Shown here: one piece after another, positions 1-9,411 of the stretch
Layout: each line of letters begins with the position of its first letter
How positions within the stretch are numbered: position 1 is the first letter of the stretch
Assembly (NCBI GenBank): GCA_009192285.1
Contig: CM018603.1
Location: 1,079,804-1,143,803, forward strand
Length of the DNA stretch: 64,000 bases
Source: Morchella semilibera
Lineage: Eukaryota; Ascomycota; Pezizomycetes; Pezizales; Morchellaceae
Direction: 5' to 3'
Program-made: the position numbers and the translations under genes
The notes under the pieces: model-generated
Database searches by the model: none
Told to the model about the DNA's origin: nothing
The model's input: the letters and a program-made list of their open reading frames with translations, nothing else

Positions 1-3000
1 TATAGCAAAAGGTGGTAGGAGAGCCGACAGCCCCATATTCCAGTACCTAAGTACCGTGACGACTCTCTAGTAATTATTATGTAAAAAGACTTTATCCCTC
101 GATAAAGCTTAGAATACCCGGCATCTGTAAACATCTCCGGCATCTGAAATGCTACTATGTGTGTGTGGGATCCATCAGGACTACTTGGGTTACCTGAGAG
201 TGTCTTGCGTTTAGGGCCCCTTCTAAGTCATGTGATATCACTCGGAGAGCGCCATCATCTCACCCCGACGGGCCCAGCTATGTAGACTTGTTTACCCTCA
301 ACCCAACCCAGTGATGAACGTACTATCGAGTAATAGTGCCAAACTAATATTTAACTGACCACCGGATAGCTCGTCTACTACCTAGGTTGTGTATAAATAT
401 TTGGTCTATTCCCCTTCCCATAATACCCAGCCTCTATCAAGTATCGCGCGGCCATGAAAGCTACAGCTAAGAGACCGGTCGTTCCCAGTACTAGTTCCCA
501 GCACTACGAAAGCCTGCGAGATCGAATAAAGATCGATCTCGGCTGTACCTATAATCTCATAGTCTGATTCAAACTAAAGTAAGCAAAGATTTCGTGTTGA
601 AGTCTCGTTCGATGGTTGGGCCAAGCCTCCTGACATTCTTGCGGATCTTCCTGGAGCTAACGATAAACCCCACAAAGCCTCATGTTCCAGGTTCTGTGAA
701 CTAGGATAACGTCAATAAACGGCTAGAGCCCTTTAGGACCTTTTTATATTTCAAGGCTCTTGAAGGCGATGATATGGGTCTGCTTTCCAGTCTAAGGTTG
801 CCTAAACCTTCATTTTTTTCGAGCTTAGATTAGATTCAACTTCCCGGTCTCCGGCCTTAAATCTATTAGCATATCTTTATAGCTCAGCTAGTTCATAGCT
901 ATAGCTATGCTTAATATCATTTCCGGCGCTACTCGGCCCTATTCAAGTGGCCCGATCCTCCTTTTGAAACATACATGTAAGTTAGGTATTTATTAATATC
1001 CTAAGCCATGTTAGTAGCCAGCCATAGCCCGTACTAACGATCACTCAGTGATAGGACTCAGTTGAGAGCCTACAGCTCATGGGAGGTAACGACCTAGACC
1101 ACACCCGCCTATAGTATTGTATTATCAAGTTATGAGCATCCCTTGTATTTAACTAGGTTACCTCTTTCTTGTTCTCCATAATAGAGACCTATAACTAGAT
1201 TTTGGTGGAGTTCTGGGAACAGCTCATTTATCAGTGGCTCCCCAGGCACTATCACCCGGGAGAAAGCGTGGACCCTGAGACACCACGCCCCTACGCGACA
1301 GCGATGGCGGCAAATGAATGTCCCAGCACCGAAACAGATATTACCAACAAAACAAGATAGTATCACAATCTGGCCACTTGAAACTAGTCCAGATTGATAT
1401 GTGGGCCCTCTTTCTGCCTTTTACTGTTTGTTGGACGCAGTTAGATATGCAGGTTGTAAGTCAAGCAAGAAAGTGCCTCTTCTAACATCAAGGAGACGAA
1501 GAGGCAGGTTATTCGCCTGTCGGACCCTTATAGAAAGTGATGCGCAAGCTTCCCAGAAAGTGTCTTTGTTCGAAATAATCCAGATGGTGTTCTATTCCAA
1601 GGAAGGCCAGATCATCAGCCTTTCGGGAGGTTTGGCCAGAAAGGAGTATCCTTTAGGCTAACGTCGGCTCCCCAAACTTCTCTAAGCGCTGCGATAATTT
1701 GAAGCTCCGGGTGTATATTATCTAACTCGATGACACTTCTACGAGCTTTCTCCAATCGGTAATCGAGGAAGATGATCAGTCCTTGTAACTCGTTATGAGA
1801 CCGCCACTGGCCCGCCGCGGGGCTGCCTGTTGGAAAGAGTCTCTGCGTGGCCGTATAAATTGAGAGACTGAGTAAGTAACCTCAAGCTAATGGGGTCTCT
1901 TATGGGAGACTTCCGTCGATGAGGAATTCTTCTTGGCTTGTACTATCTATATATAAGCTATAAGAGCCTGGGTGAGCCGCATGGAGGAGAGCCCAGCTGG
2001 GTCACGGTTTGCTTTTGCAAGTATAGGTCTCTGAGATGACCATGTAGTGTAGCTGCTACTCGTATTCTGATACGGACGGCCGATTTAGCTATTGTATCCT
2101 AGTACTGACTAATTGACCGTTGTATCCATAGAGCAGAGGGTGACTTGGGACGACCTGGGTCAAATTCAGGTAGGACCCGTCCCAACCCACGAAAGTAATA
2201 GTTAAGGCCCGGCTCATTTAGACACGGCCTAGGCCACCGAGTTAATATATATAGGCTCGAGACGGGTTGTGATTGTGTATGCAAAAGTATGTATGTATGA
2301 TTCCAAGGGCCAAGAGCTGGTCCTCTAAGTTAAAGTCCTGGGCCACAATCGGCTATGGCCCTAAAAGAAACTGTCAGGCCCGGCCCAAGTCGCCCTCTGT
2401 CATAGAGAGCCTGCTAGCCCAGACGCAGCGGCTATTTGTGTAGACCCCTATCCCAGCGTATGGTCGAGGAAGTGGGGTGTCGTATTTGGCGGGATAAAAA
2501 CCTAAACCGCTTCATTTGGGATGGATGTGTGTGGATAGACTTGAACTGTGGTGTGGGGGATTGAAGGAAGCTAGAGAGCAAAGATGTAGGCTAAGATCTA
2601 CATGTAATCTTGAGCCTAACTCTGTTACCCGGTGGTTAAATCTTCATTACCTCTTTAGGACGGTATTTCCTACTCTTGAGTCTGCTTTCACTAGGCTCAA
2701 GTAGTTCATATTAGCTATATCGAGTAAGAAGCTGAGCTCACTAGTTTCGGTCTTCTCTAGCTAACGATCAGCTAAATACACATACAAGTATGTATATACT
2801 GATCCTCGTTGCTAACCAACCGGTACATGATCGGTATTGTGACCGCCCGTAACGTTTAGGCAATGTGGTTGAGCAAAGGCCATACCTACAACCCTAAACC
2901 TACGCTTGTAGTTACCTCTGGAAGAAGCTCAAGCCTCAAGGTCTAGGCCAACTAGTGACTTGGATGGCTACACAAATGACGTGTCTAGACAGATGCATTG

Positions 3001-4176
3001 GAGTTGAGTGACAGAGCTGCGCTGCTAGGTTCGATCCTAATAGCCTCTTTGACACTCCCCTACGTGCACCAAGACCCGGCCAGTCTTCAAGCTCTCCCAG
3101 AACCTCTCATACCAACGCCTTCAATACTCATTTATCAGCCAATTAATTGCTATCAAGAAGGCCGCTCTGAGGGACGTTCCAGGTACGTCATTCAACCTCC
3201 ACCTCTTGGTGGGCCTATGTTGCATGATTCGTTCAGCAGTAGCTCTTAGTAATTAACCCTGAGATTGGGAAGACGGCCAACCTTTGTGCATCGGTCTAGC
3301 GATTAAGAAAGACCCGGTCGACACAACCGCATTATCATCAGTATAAAAGCGTAAGTCGAGCCCAGCTGAACGGTTGAAGACAGGTACTATACTAGTAACA
3401 AGACTTTTACCGAAGAGAGTTTCCATCTAGCTATTTCATAGTCATCTCAAATCATTAATACCCTTCCCAGCCAGGCCAAGCACTCATTTTATAGGCCAGA
3501 CAAGACCAAGCCAATATTACCGGTCCTAGGGATCTACTGCGAGCATGTCATCCACCGATGACCTCACTGAGCCTCTATCTAGGTCTATCTACATAGCTTG
3601 GCTGTTTTAAGTCATGACCCTCCAAAGGGCAGAGCAGGGCGACGCTTCCGGATCCTACAACACTTCAAGTCACGCATATAGTAACTGTCTTTCAATATAT
3701 CTATCGGAAACTTTATACCAAGACTGCGAATTTCCATTGGTGCGATAATTTTCGTCACTTCCCCGCAATGATAAAGATGACATCCCCACAACCATGCCGG
3801 CGAATGGGAAAACTACCAGAGTCACCGTGCCTTCTAGAGATTTGGCGAGTTATAGTATGATAATTAGAGGGTGATGCTCTATGCCATATGGAATATAGTT
3901 GCCGAATCTGTCAGGATGAGGCCTGTTAAAGAGCGGGCCAAGCCCCGGGCAGACCCATCCCACTATCTGAATCTAGACCCTTATAAACGGATGAAGTTTA
4001 CAAGCTTCTCAGTACTGGGCTAGCCACTCAAGCTATTTAGGTGCACTAAACTCAATGTGTGCGTACTCGAGAGATGCTGAGATCCCGGCACTGATATGCT
4101 AGTAAGTCTAAACTAAAGAAGGAGTTTGCCGTGACTACTATCCGCATCCAACCTCAAGTCATGAAACATCACTCCT

Positions 4177-4208
<32 letters not shown>

Positions 4209-4221
4209 CGACGACGACGAC
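4177..4221. repeat. (AAC)n followed by (GAC)n microsatellite
   Basis: Roughly eleven AAC units pass directly into four GAC units. On the minus strand this would encode a poly-Cys run inside a 118-codon frame, which I take as a simple-repeat artefact rather than a gene. Confidence 0.9.
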
Positions 4222-4724
4222 TATCTACGAAGGACGGATTTTGGCGCGTCGGAAAACTTAGGGAGAATAAAAATATATTGATACTCCGAGTAATCTCACT
4301 CGTTTGATTCCAAAAAAGACTCTTCTGTCTTTCAATATGTGTTGTCCTGGACGGACGGAAAAAAAACAACAGTCTCACATCAAAGGCCTGCATTATCACA
4401 AAGTTATTAAAATCACTGTCACGTATGTACTTCTTTTTTATCCCCCTTCGCCACCGATCAAGGATAACGCGTGGATTGGATGGGTTTTTGATAAACTTAG
4501 CTATCTCGGGCGCTAAACTATTCCCAGCCAACTTTTACCCCTGGGGCACAAGCCGTCACCCTCGACTCTAGTGTAATTGTGCCCGTGTCACGATTCTTGA
4601 GAGCCAATGATTGCCTCCCGCGGGTGCTGGGAATTCAATCTGAAACCCCTTTGAGATCTCAAGGTGAGACCCTGGATGAAAATCGGATTAAATCGCGAGC
4701 CGTGTAGACGCTTGGCAACATCTA

Positions 4725-4735
4725 GGGGGGGGGGG
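4725..4735 (+). repeat. G11 homopolymer
   Basis: One of about a dozen G or C runs of ten or more bases in the window; this one lies about 320 bases upstream of the F-box gene. Confidence 0.9.
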
Positions 4736-5056
4736 TATCTCCGTAGGCGCACACAACTAAACGTATTTACCTACATGTTACCTGCTTGCCTACATATTCT
4801 GTAGGTAGGCCCCTTATTGAACCATTTCCTCCCCGCTTCACAGTCTCTCCATATTTACGCTTTTAAGATCACCAGACCCAACCACCAGATCAACGATTGA
4901 CGAGCGGCTGGATCATACCTTCTTTCTTCCCCTTACCTCATTCACTTTAAACAACCTGCCTGCCAGCCAGCGCCAATCCACGCTCTTTCTTCTTTAAACC
5001 ACCAACCTTCAAGCAAACACGTACTATCATATACTCATTACAATTCAAAAACAATC

Positions 5057-5530
5057 ATGACCACCGGACCATCCCACCTCCTCAACCTCCCCAACGAGCT
5101 CCTCTTCATCATCGCCGAGCACCTGCCCGTCCCCGACCTCAACTCCTTCCTCCAAACCAACCGCCACCTCTCCACCATGCTCACCCCACTCTTGCATCAA
5201 TCGGCCGTCACCGACCTCGACGGGTGCCCCGCGCTCCTGTGGGCGCTGGACACTGCCCACGAGCAGCTAGTGCGGCTACTCCTGGAGAAGGGCGTCGACG
5301 CCAACTCGCAGCTCAAGGGGGTGACGGCGCTGCTGTATGCGGTGATCAGACTGCGCGAGCCAATCATGAGGATGCTGATTGAGGACAGCAGCGACGGCAT
5401 ACGGGACGCGGTGGTTCGGCTCGGCGAGTCGATCTTTAGACTGCTGAGTAGGGGTGTGCCTGGCGGTTCGGGATTGGGGTGCATGAAGGGGATAGGGTTG
5501 GAGAATGTACAGGTCGCGCAATGCGCGTAA
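5057..5530 (+). CDS. short F-box protein with degenerate ankyrin-like segment
   Basis: The 157-residue product begins with a typical F-box (about residues 8-45: LLNLPNELLFIIAEHLPVPD, then LNSFLQTNRHLS), the module that docks onto Skp1 in SCF ubiquitin ligases. Residues about 57-100 (CPALLWALDTAHEQLVRLLLEKGVDANSQ, ..GVTALLYAVI) match one to two ankyrin repeats. Family members usually carry many ankyrin repeats and run to several hundred residues, so this copy looks truncated: the frame stops just before a 7-G and a 16-G run. The start is supported by an A-rich leader (ACAATCATGACC). GC content is clearly higher than in the flanks. The F-box call is firm and the ankyrin call good. Whether the gene is functional or the remnant of a longer one is open; an intron followed by further exons was looked for and not seen. 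Confidence 0.75.
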   Translation: MTTGPSHLLNLPNELLFIIAEHLPVPDLNSFLQTNRHLSTMLTPLLHQSAVTDLDGCPALLWALDTAHEQLVRLLLEKGVDANSQLKGVTALLYAVIRLREPIMRMLIEDSSDGIRDAVVRLGESIFRLLSRGVPGGSGLGCMKGIGLENVQVAQCA

Positions 5531-6477
5531 GGGGGGGTTGGGGGGGGGGGGGGGGTTGGTACTCTACTACTACATACCCCCCACCTGTGAGGGGCCGGAG
5601 ATTGTCGATAGAACGTACCCCTGGAGAACAGGTATATAACCGGATATAATTTGAGAGGAGGAGGGATATCTTAATGTTTAATCATAGTTTATGGAACGCA
5701 TGTAAATAAAAAAAAACGTGGGGGGGGGGGCATTGCATAGCCGGAGTTCTACATATTTTCTGTATGGGATGGTATTTTTTGTTTTACCGGGAAAAAAAAT
5801 CAAAATCGATCTGTGTTTGTGTTTGTGTGTGTGTGCATATTGCGAAAGCACGTGTAGGATCAACCGTATATTTCCCGGGGAAACGCGTTTGTTTACCAGA
5901 CCGTGACATTGATTGGCCCACGCACCTCCCTTTGAATTCGACGTGACAGACCAGGTAGAGTTCAAATTCGATCTCTATATGTACCTCCATACATGTAGGC
6001 AAGTATGGAGCTGTACCTTACCTACTCCATGTACCCACTGCCAAGGTCCGACCAAAAAAGCTTATCCTTACCAAGGGTCAATGATTACATTTGCACCCCG
6101 TCCCTCGCGGAACAGAGAAACGCATCGCGGGGCCCGATACGACGATACGGGCCCTACTACTACATAGATACAATACCGATAGATAGAAACCCCAACCAGA
6201 CGAACAGACGAACAGAAGAAGCGCTCCCACCATGCTTGCCCCTCCTGCTGCTGCACCCAGCGACCTCCGGGCCTGCATAGAAACCCACACCTTCGCCGCG
6301 TGGCGGACCCGCGGCTGAACCCGGCCGGATACGTTGGCTAGGCCCGCGGCGGACGGCGGCGCCCGTGAGGTTTGAGAGGGGGGAGTGTCAGTGTGGATGG
6401 TTTTTTATTTTTGTTATATATTTTATATCTATATTCTCCCAAGACCCCCGGTCACAGCGCCCTACCCTACACGCTAA
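5531..6477. other. intergenic, simple-sequence rich
   Basis: Contains G runs, a (TG)n tract near 5.82 kb and a TACATGTA near 5.99 kb. From about 6.23 kb GC content rises and an ATG at 6232 opens 28 codons before a stop; this may be leader sequence or an unrecognised first exon of the small gene that follows. Confidence 0.5.
5540..5555 (+). repeat. G16 homopolymer after F-box gene
   Basis: Longest G run in the window, ten bases after the stop codon of the F-box gene and next to a separate G7 run. A further G11 run lies at 5720-5730. Confidence 0.9.
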
Positions 6478-6805
6478 ATGCTAACGGCAGCGCGCACCCC
6501 CGCCGTCATCGTCACCTGCGGTACCAGCTTCCCCTCCCCTCCGGTCCCCCACACGACGCTCGCGCAATTGAAGGTGGCAAAGGATGTCGGCGGGGTGGTG
6601 GTGGTGCCCGGGGCGTTTAGCCCCCGTCACGTGGGTGGCCCGGAGACGGGTAAGAGTATCGCGGTGACGGGTAAGCCCGGGGTGCATTTGGTTCCCCTCT
6701 CCCCCGACATCTCGGGCCGCGCCCAAACCAGTCTACTCCGCCGGCGGCGCGGGATACACCCCTCCTCGTCGACCAGGCCAGGGCCGCTACATTGGCACCG
6801 GCTAG
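6478..6805 (+). CDS. possible small spliced gene, function unknown
   Basis: A GC-rich open frame begins at ATG 6478. A donor GTAAGA at 6650 and an acceptor ACCAG ending at 6731 would remove 82 bases and join exons 6478-6649 and 6732-6805 in frame (246 bases, 81 residues). The spliced product has a hydrophobic beta-like first part (PAVIVTCGTSFPSPPVP, then GGVVVVPGAFSP) and a Gly/Tyr/Pro-rich tail (YSAGGAGYTPPRRPGQGRYI). I do not recognise a family. The start is uncertain: the bases just before it (TGCTAACGGCAG) also read as a branch site plus acceptor, so a first exon may lie upstream near 6.23-6.37 kb. Without splicing the frame runs on to 6873 and ends in a (TG)n repeat, which is less convincing. 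Confidence 0.35.
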
Positions 6806-7569
6806 GACGTCAGGCTGGGGCAGTGGATGGCTCACGCCGCCTCAGGGCGTCCGGGGGTGGTGTGTGTGTGTAATTGTAGTTGTAAGTGTAAGTGGTGGTA
6901 ATAGTAACCGTCTATACCCACCCACGCTACCAATGACCAAGCCGCATCTTCTACTCCCCACCGAGTCCAAAGACCTAGCACGCATCTATGAAGTAAAATA
7001 AATAAATATATCCAGCATGCAACCCTAACCCATGAACCGAGGTGTCCGAGTGATAGTTCATGACTGCTTATATACGCCATGTGTGGGGGTATACCGTAGC
7101 CCGCCCTTCCCCCCCTAGTAAGGTCTGTATACTACCTAAATACCTACATAGTAGATCACCTCTAGAAAGGGGTGGTCTGGCCAGACCTCTGAACTGCGCG
7201 GGCCGATAAACCTATAAACCGATGGCTGGGCTTTTGAAGGTAGACTGTATATACTGCCGGCCCTGGCGTGTGCAGTGCAGATTTGGGGGAACAGGTGTCT
7301 ACGATACATGAGAGTACAGGTAAAAGTAGTTCGGGGGAGTAATGGTGAAGCTACGTATATACAACAAATAGCAAGATACGGCTACAAGAAGCCTTCGTAT
7401 ACGAAGTTCATAAGTAAGTAGACACATGTAGCTACGTGTATGTAGCCAGTACGTCGATTACTAAATAGGTAGGCCTACAAACCCGGGGCCAAAGATTGCA
7501 AAAGCACCACTTGTGGCCACGTCCTAATAGTTTTCAGTAAGTGTCTACATCTACAGGTCCCAGTCCTAC
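6806..7569. other. intergenic region upstream of the 613-residue gene
   Basis: No gene is seen. It holds a telomere-like AACCCTAACCC at 7021-7031 and many short TACCTA/GTAGGTA and ACATGTA-type words. The last 60 bases are rich in CATC/CACC and probably contain the transcription start of the next gene. Confidence 0.5.
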
Positions 7570-9411
7570 ATGCCTCTACATCACTCTACCATCAAGACCT
7601 CTTCACCCCCTCCACCATCCACCATAACCATCATGTACAGCGCCCCCACCCCCCACCCCCCGCCCAACCCCAGTCCCCAGATCGTGCATCTGAGCATGGA
7701 CTTCTTCGCGCCACCCATCGGCACGTACCACCCGCAGCGGGGCTTCCACGCTCTCATCCCCGCGCCGCTCGACAACAACGACGACGACGACGACGACGAC
7801 GACGCCGCCGCCGGGCCCTCCACCCCGCTGCGGCCGCTGCGCGCATTCTTCAGCGAGACAACATCGCACAGTATGATTACCTACGCGGCGTGCCAGAAGC
7901 TCTCGCCAAGCTTCAGCTGGATGGGCCAGACGGCCAGGATCCAGGCCGTCTGCACGGGTAGGAGCCGCGAGTACCTCTTCACGTCTGCCGTGGGGGACAC
8001 GCGGGAGGAGGATCGCGGGCAGAAGATGGTTATGCCGTTGACGCAGCAGTTGATGGTGCATGGGACGGTGGATCTTTGGTTTATGGTTAGGAATGGGGCG
8101 GAGTGCGAGGAGGAGGAGGAGGAAGGGGAGGAGAGGGAGGAGGGCGGGAGGTATCATTATTTCCGTATGAGCGAGGTGATATTGGTGACCGAGTTTTTCA
8201 GTCCGTGGGCAAAGCCGTCAATCATCACGGTGGAGGAGAAGGAGAAGAAGGATGAGAGGGAGAGGCGGAAGGCGGAAGGAGAGGCGGTGGAGACAGAGTC
8301 CTTTGCGGATCGCGAAGGATTCGAGCTTTGTCTGGGGCGTGATTTCTTCCAATCATACCCTCACCTTCTTTTTGACGTCACGCCTGACCCAGTCTCCGAG
8401 CTCCGCATCTCGTCAGCTCACTACCTGCACTGTGCACAAAAGCTTACCTACGACGGGGACGCGCTATCAATCCGCACCGCCGCGGCCTGTATCGCCCGAA
8501 GTGCTGACGATGCGGGCAGCCTTTCCCTGGAGTGCGGCTTTGCGGTCCATTTTGCTCCCCATTCGGTCTATAATTCCTTCTGCCGCCTGCCTGGTCTGAG
8601 GCAAAGGGGGAAGGTGGTGGGGCCAAACGATGAAAGGTATCTACCCAGTACCCTGGGGCGGGCCTTTATCGCCGGCATCGTCCTAGCACTCGAGATGGCC
8701 GTCTCTCTCGGGCGTCTGTGTATGGCCAGGAGATTCCGGGGAGTAAATATCTATCATTGCACCGACCTTTTCGAGGAGGAAGCCAGGGCGCAAAGGGCCC
8801 TATATCAGTCAAAGGGACTCCCATTCCCCAACATGGACTTGATACACAGGATGTTCCAACTGCAAGCCCTCATCGAGAACCCCAAATCACTCAATCTGGG
8901 CAAAGTGCGGTTCATCAACTGCAGAGGCGCAGATAGGCGCCTAGAAAGCGCCAGCATGCTCGCAACCCTGGGCACCGCCATGCGGCCCGTTGAATATCGC
9001 GCAAAGACGTTTGCCGGCTCACGCCTAGTCTCGGGCACCGAGCACCCCGTCCGCTGGGGGATCGAGGACACAACCCTGGACCCCAACACCTACTACATCT
9101 CCGCCGAAGACGACGACAACGACGACGACGAGAAAGGGAATGTTGATCCTCCCTACTTTCCCCTCTTCAGGGGACTCGGGGTCAACTCGCTCTTCGACAC
9201 GCAATTTGAAAAGGGCGAGGACGGGACATTTGCCGTGCCGCAGGAAATGGTTGTGAAGCGCGTGCCGATGTTTCTCAATTTCGGGAACACGAGCACCTAT
9301 GTCATCAAGGGGAAGCCGATCGCATACACGCCGAGGCAGTTGTATATGATTGAGAAGGAGGATGTCGTTAGCGGGCTAGCGCTGGTCAATGTCAACGACG
9401 ACGGCACTTGA
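7570..9411 (+). CDS. retropepsin-like plus RNase H-like protein, probably inactive
   Basis: The intronless frame gives 613 residues. In-frame ATGs at 7570 and 7633 are both possible; the second removes a Pro/Ser-rich leader. Residues about 88-112 (LRAFFSETTSHSMITYAACQ) line up with the active-site region of retropepsins, where D-T/S-G is expected but S-E-T (95-97) stands. The flap-like stretch GTVDLWFMVRNG (165-176) and the distal LGRDFFQSYPHLLFDV (255-270) match the typical (I/L)LGxDFL segment. Residues about 292-465 follow the order of fungal RNase H domains: LTYDGDALS, TLGRAFIAGIVLALEMA, VNIYHCTD, then VRFINCRGADRR. The conserved Glu expected after R-A in the second block is Phe (366). Acidic low-complexity inserts interrupt both parts, and the last 130 residues are unknown. 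Similarity was judged by eye. Inference: a retroelement-derived or convergent two-domain protein kept without catalytic activity. The intact frame of 613 codons argues for selection. Confidence 0.65.
   Translation: MPLHHSTIKTSSPPPPSTITIMYSAPTPHPPPNPSPQIVHLSMDFFAPPIGTYHPQRGFHALIPAPLDNNDDDDDDDDAAAGPSTPLRPLRAFFSETTSHSMITYAACQKLSPSFSWMGQTARIQAVCTGRSREYLFTSAVGDTREEDRGQKMVMPLTQQLMVHGTVDLWFMVRNGAECEEEEEEGEEREEGGRYHYFRMSEVILVTEFFSPWAKPSIITVEEKEKKDERERRKAEGEAVETESFADREGFELCLGRDFFQSYPHLLFDVTPDPVSELRISSAHYLHCAQKLTYDGDALSIRTAAACIARSADDAGSLSLECGFAVHFAPHSVYNSFCRLPGLRQRGKVVGPNDERYLPSTLGRAFIAGIVLALEMAVSLGRLCMARRFRGVNIYHCTDLFEEEARAQRALYQSKGLPFPNMDLIHRMFQLQALIENPKSLNLGKVRFINCRGADRRLESASMLATLGTAMRPVEYRAKTFAGSRLVSGTEHPVRWGIEDTTLDPNTYYISAEDDDNDDDEKGNVDPPYFPLFRGLGVNSLFDTQFEKGEDGTFAVPQEMVVKRVPMFLNFGNTSTYVIKGKPIAYTPRQLYMIEKEDVVSGLALVNVNDDGT

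Larger units (their letters stand above)
1..5056. other. gene-poor desert, decayed repeat-like DNA
   Basis: No open frame here is longer than about 120 codons and none shows a recognisable domain. The sequence is AT-richer than the genes, with degenerate GGCC/AAGACC-type blocks around 2.3-2.4 kb and 3.46-3.53 kb that look like worn repeats. Two TACATGTA palindromes lie near 0.97 and 2.60 kb. The last 150 bases are pyrimidine-rich and then A-rich (CATTACAATTCAAAAACAATC), which fits the promoter and leader of the F-box gene that follows. Confidence 0.6.

Noticed and set aside
7603-8157. 184-codon minus-strand frame opposite the 613-residue gene
   Set aside because: Built on the reverse of acidic and Pro-rich repeats, with poly-Val and poly-Leu runs; the plus-strand frame is longer and has fold-like motifs.
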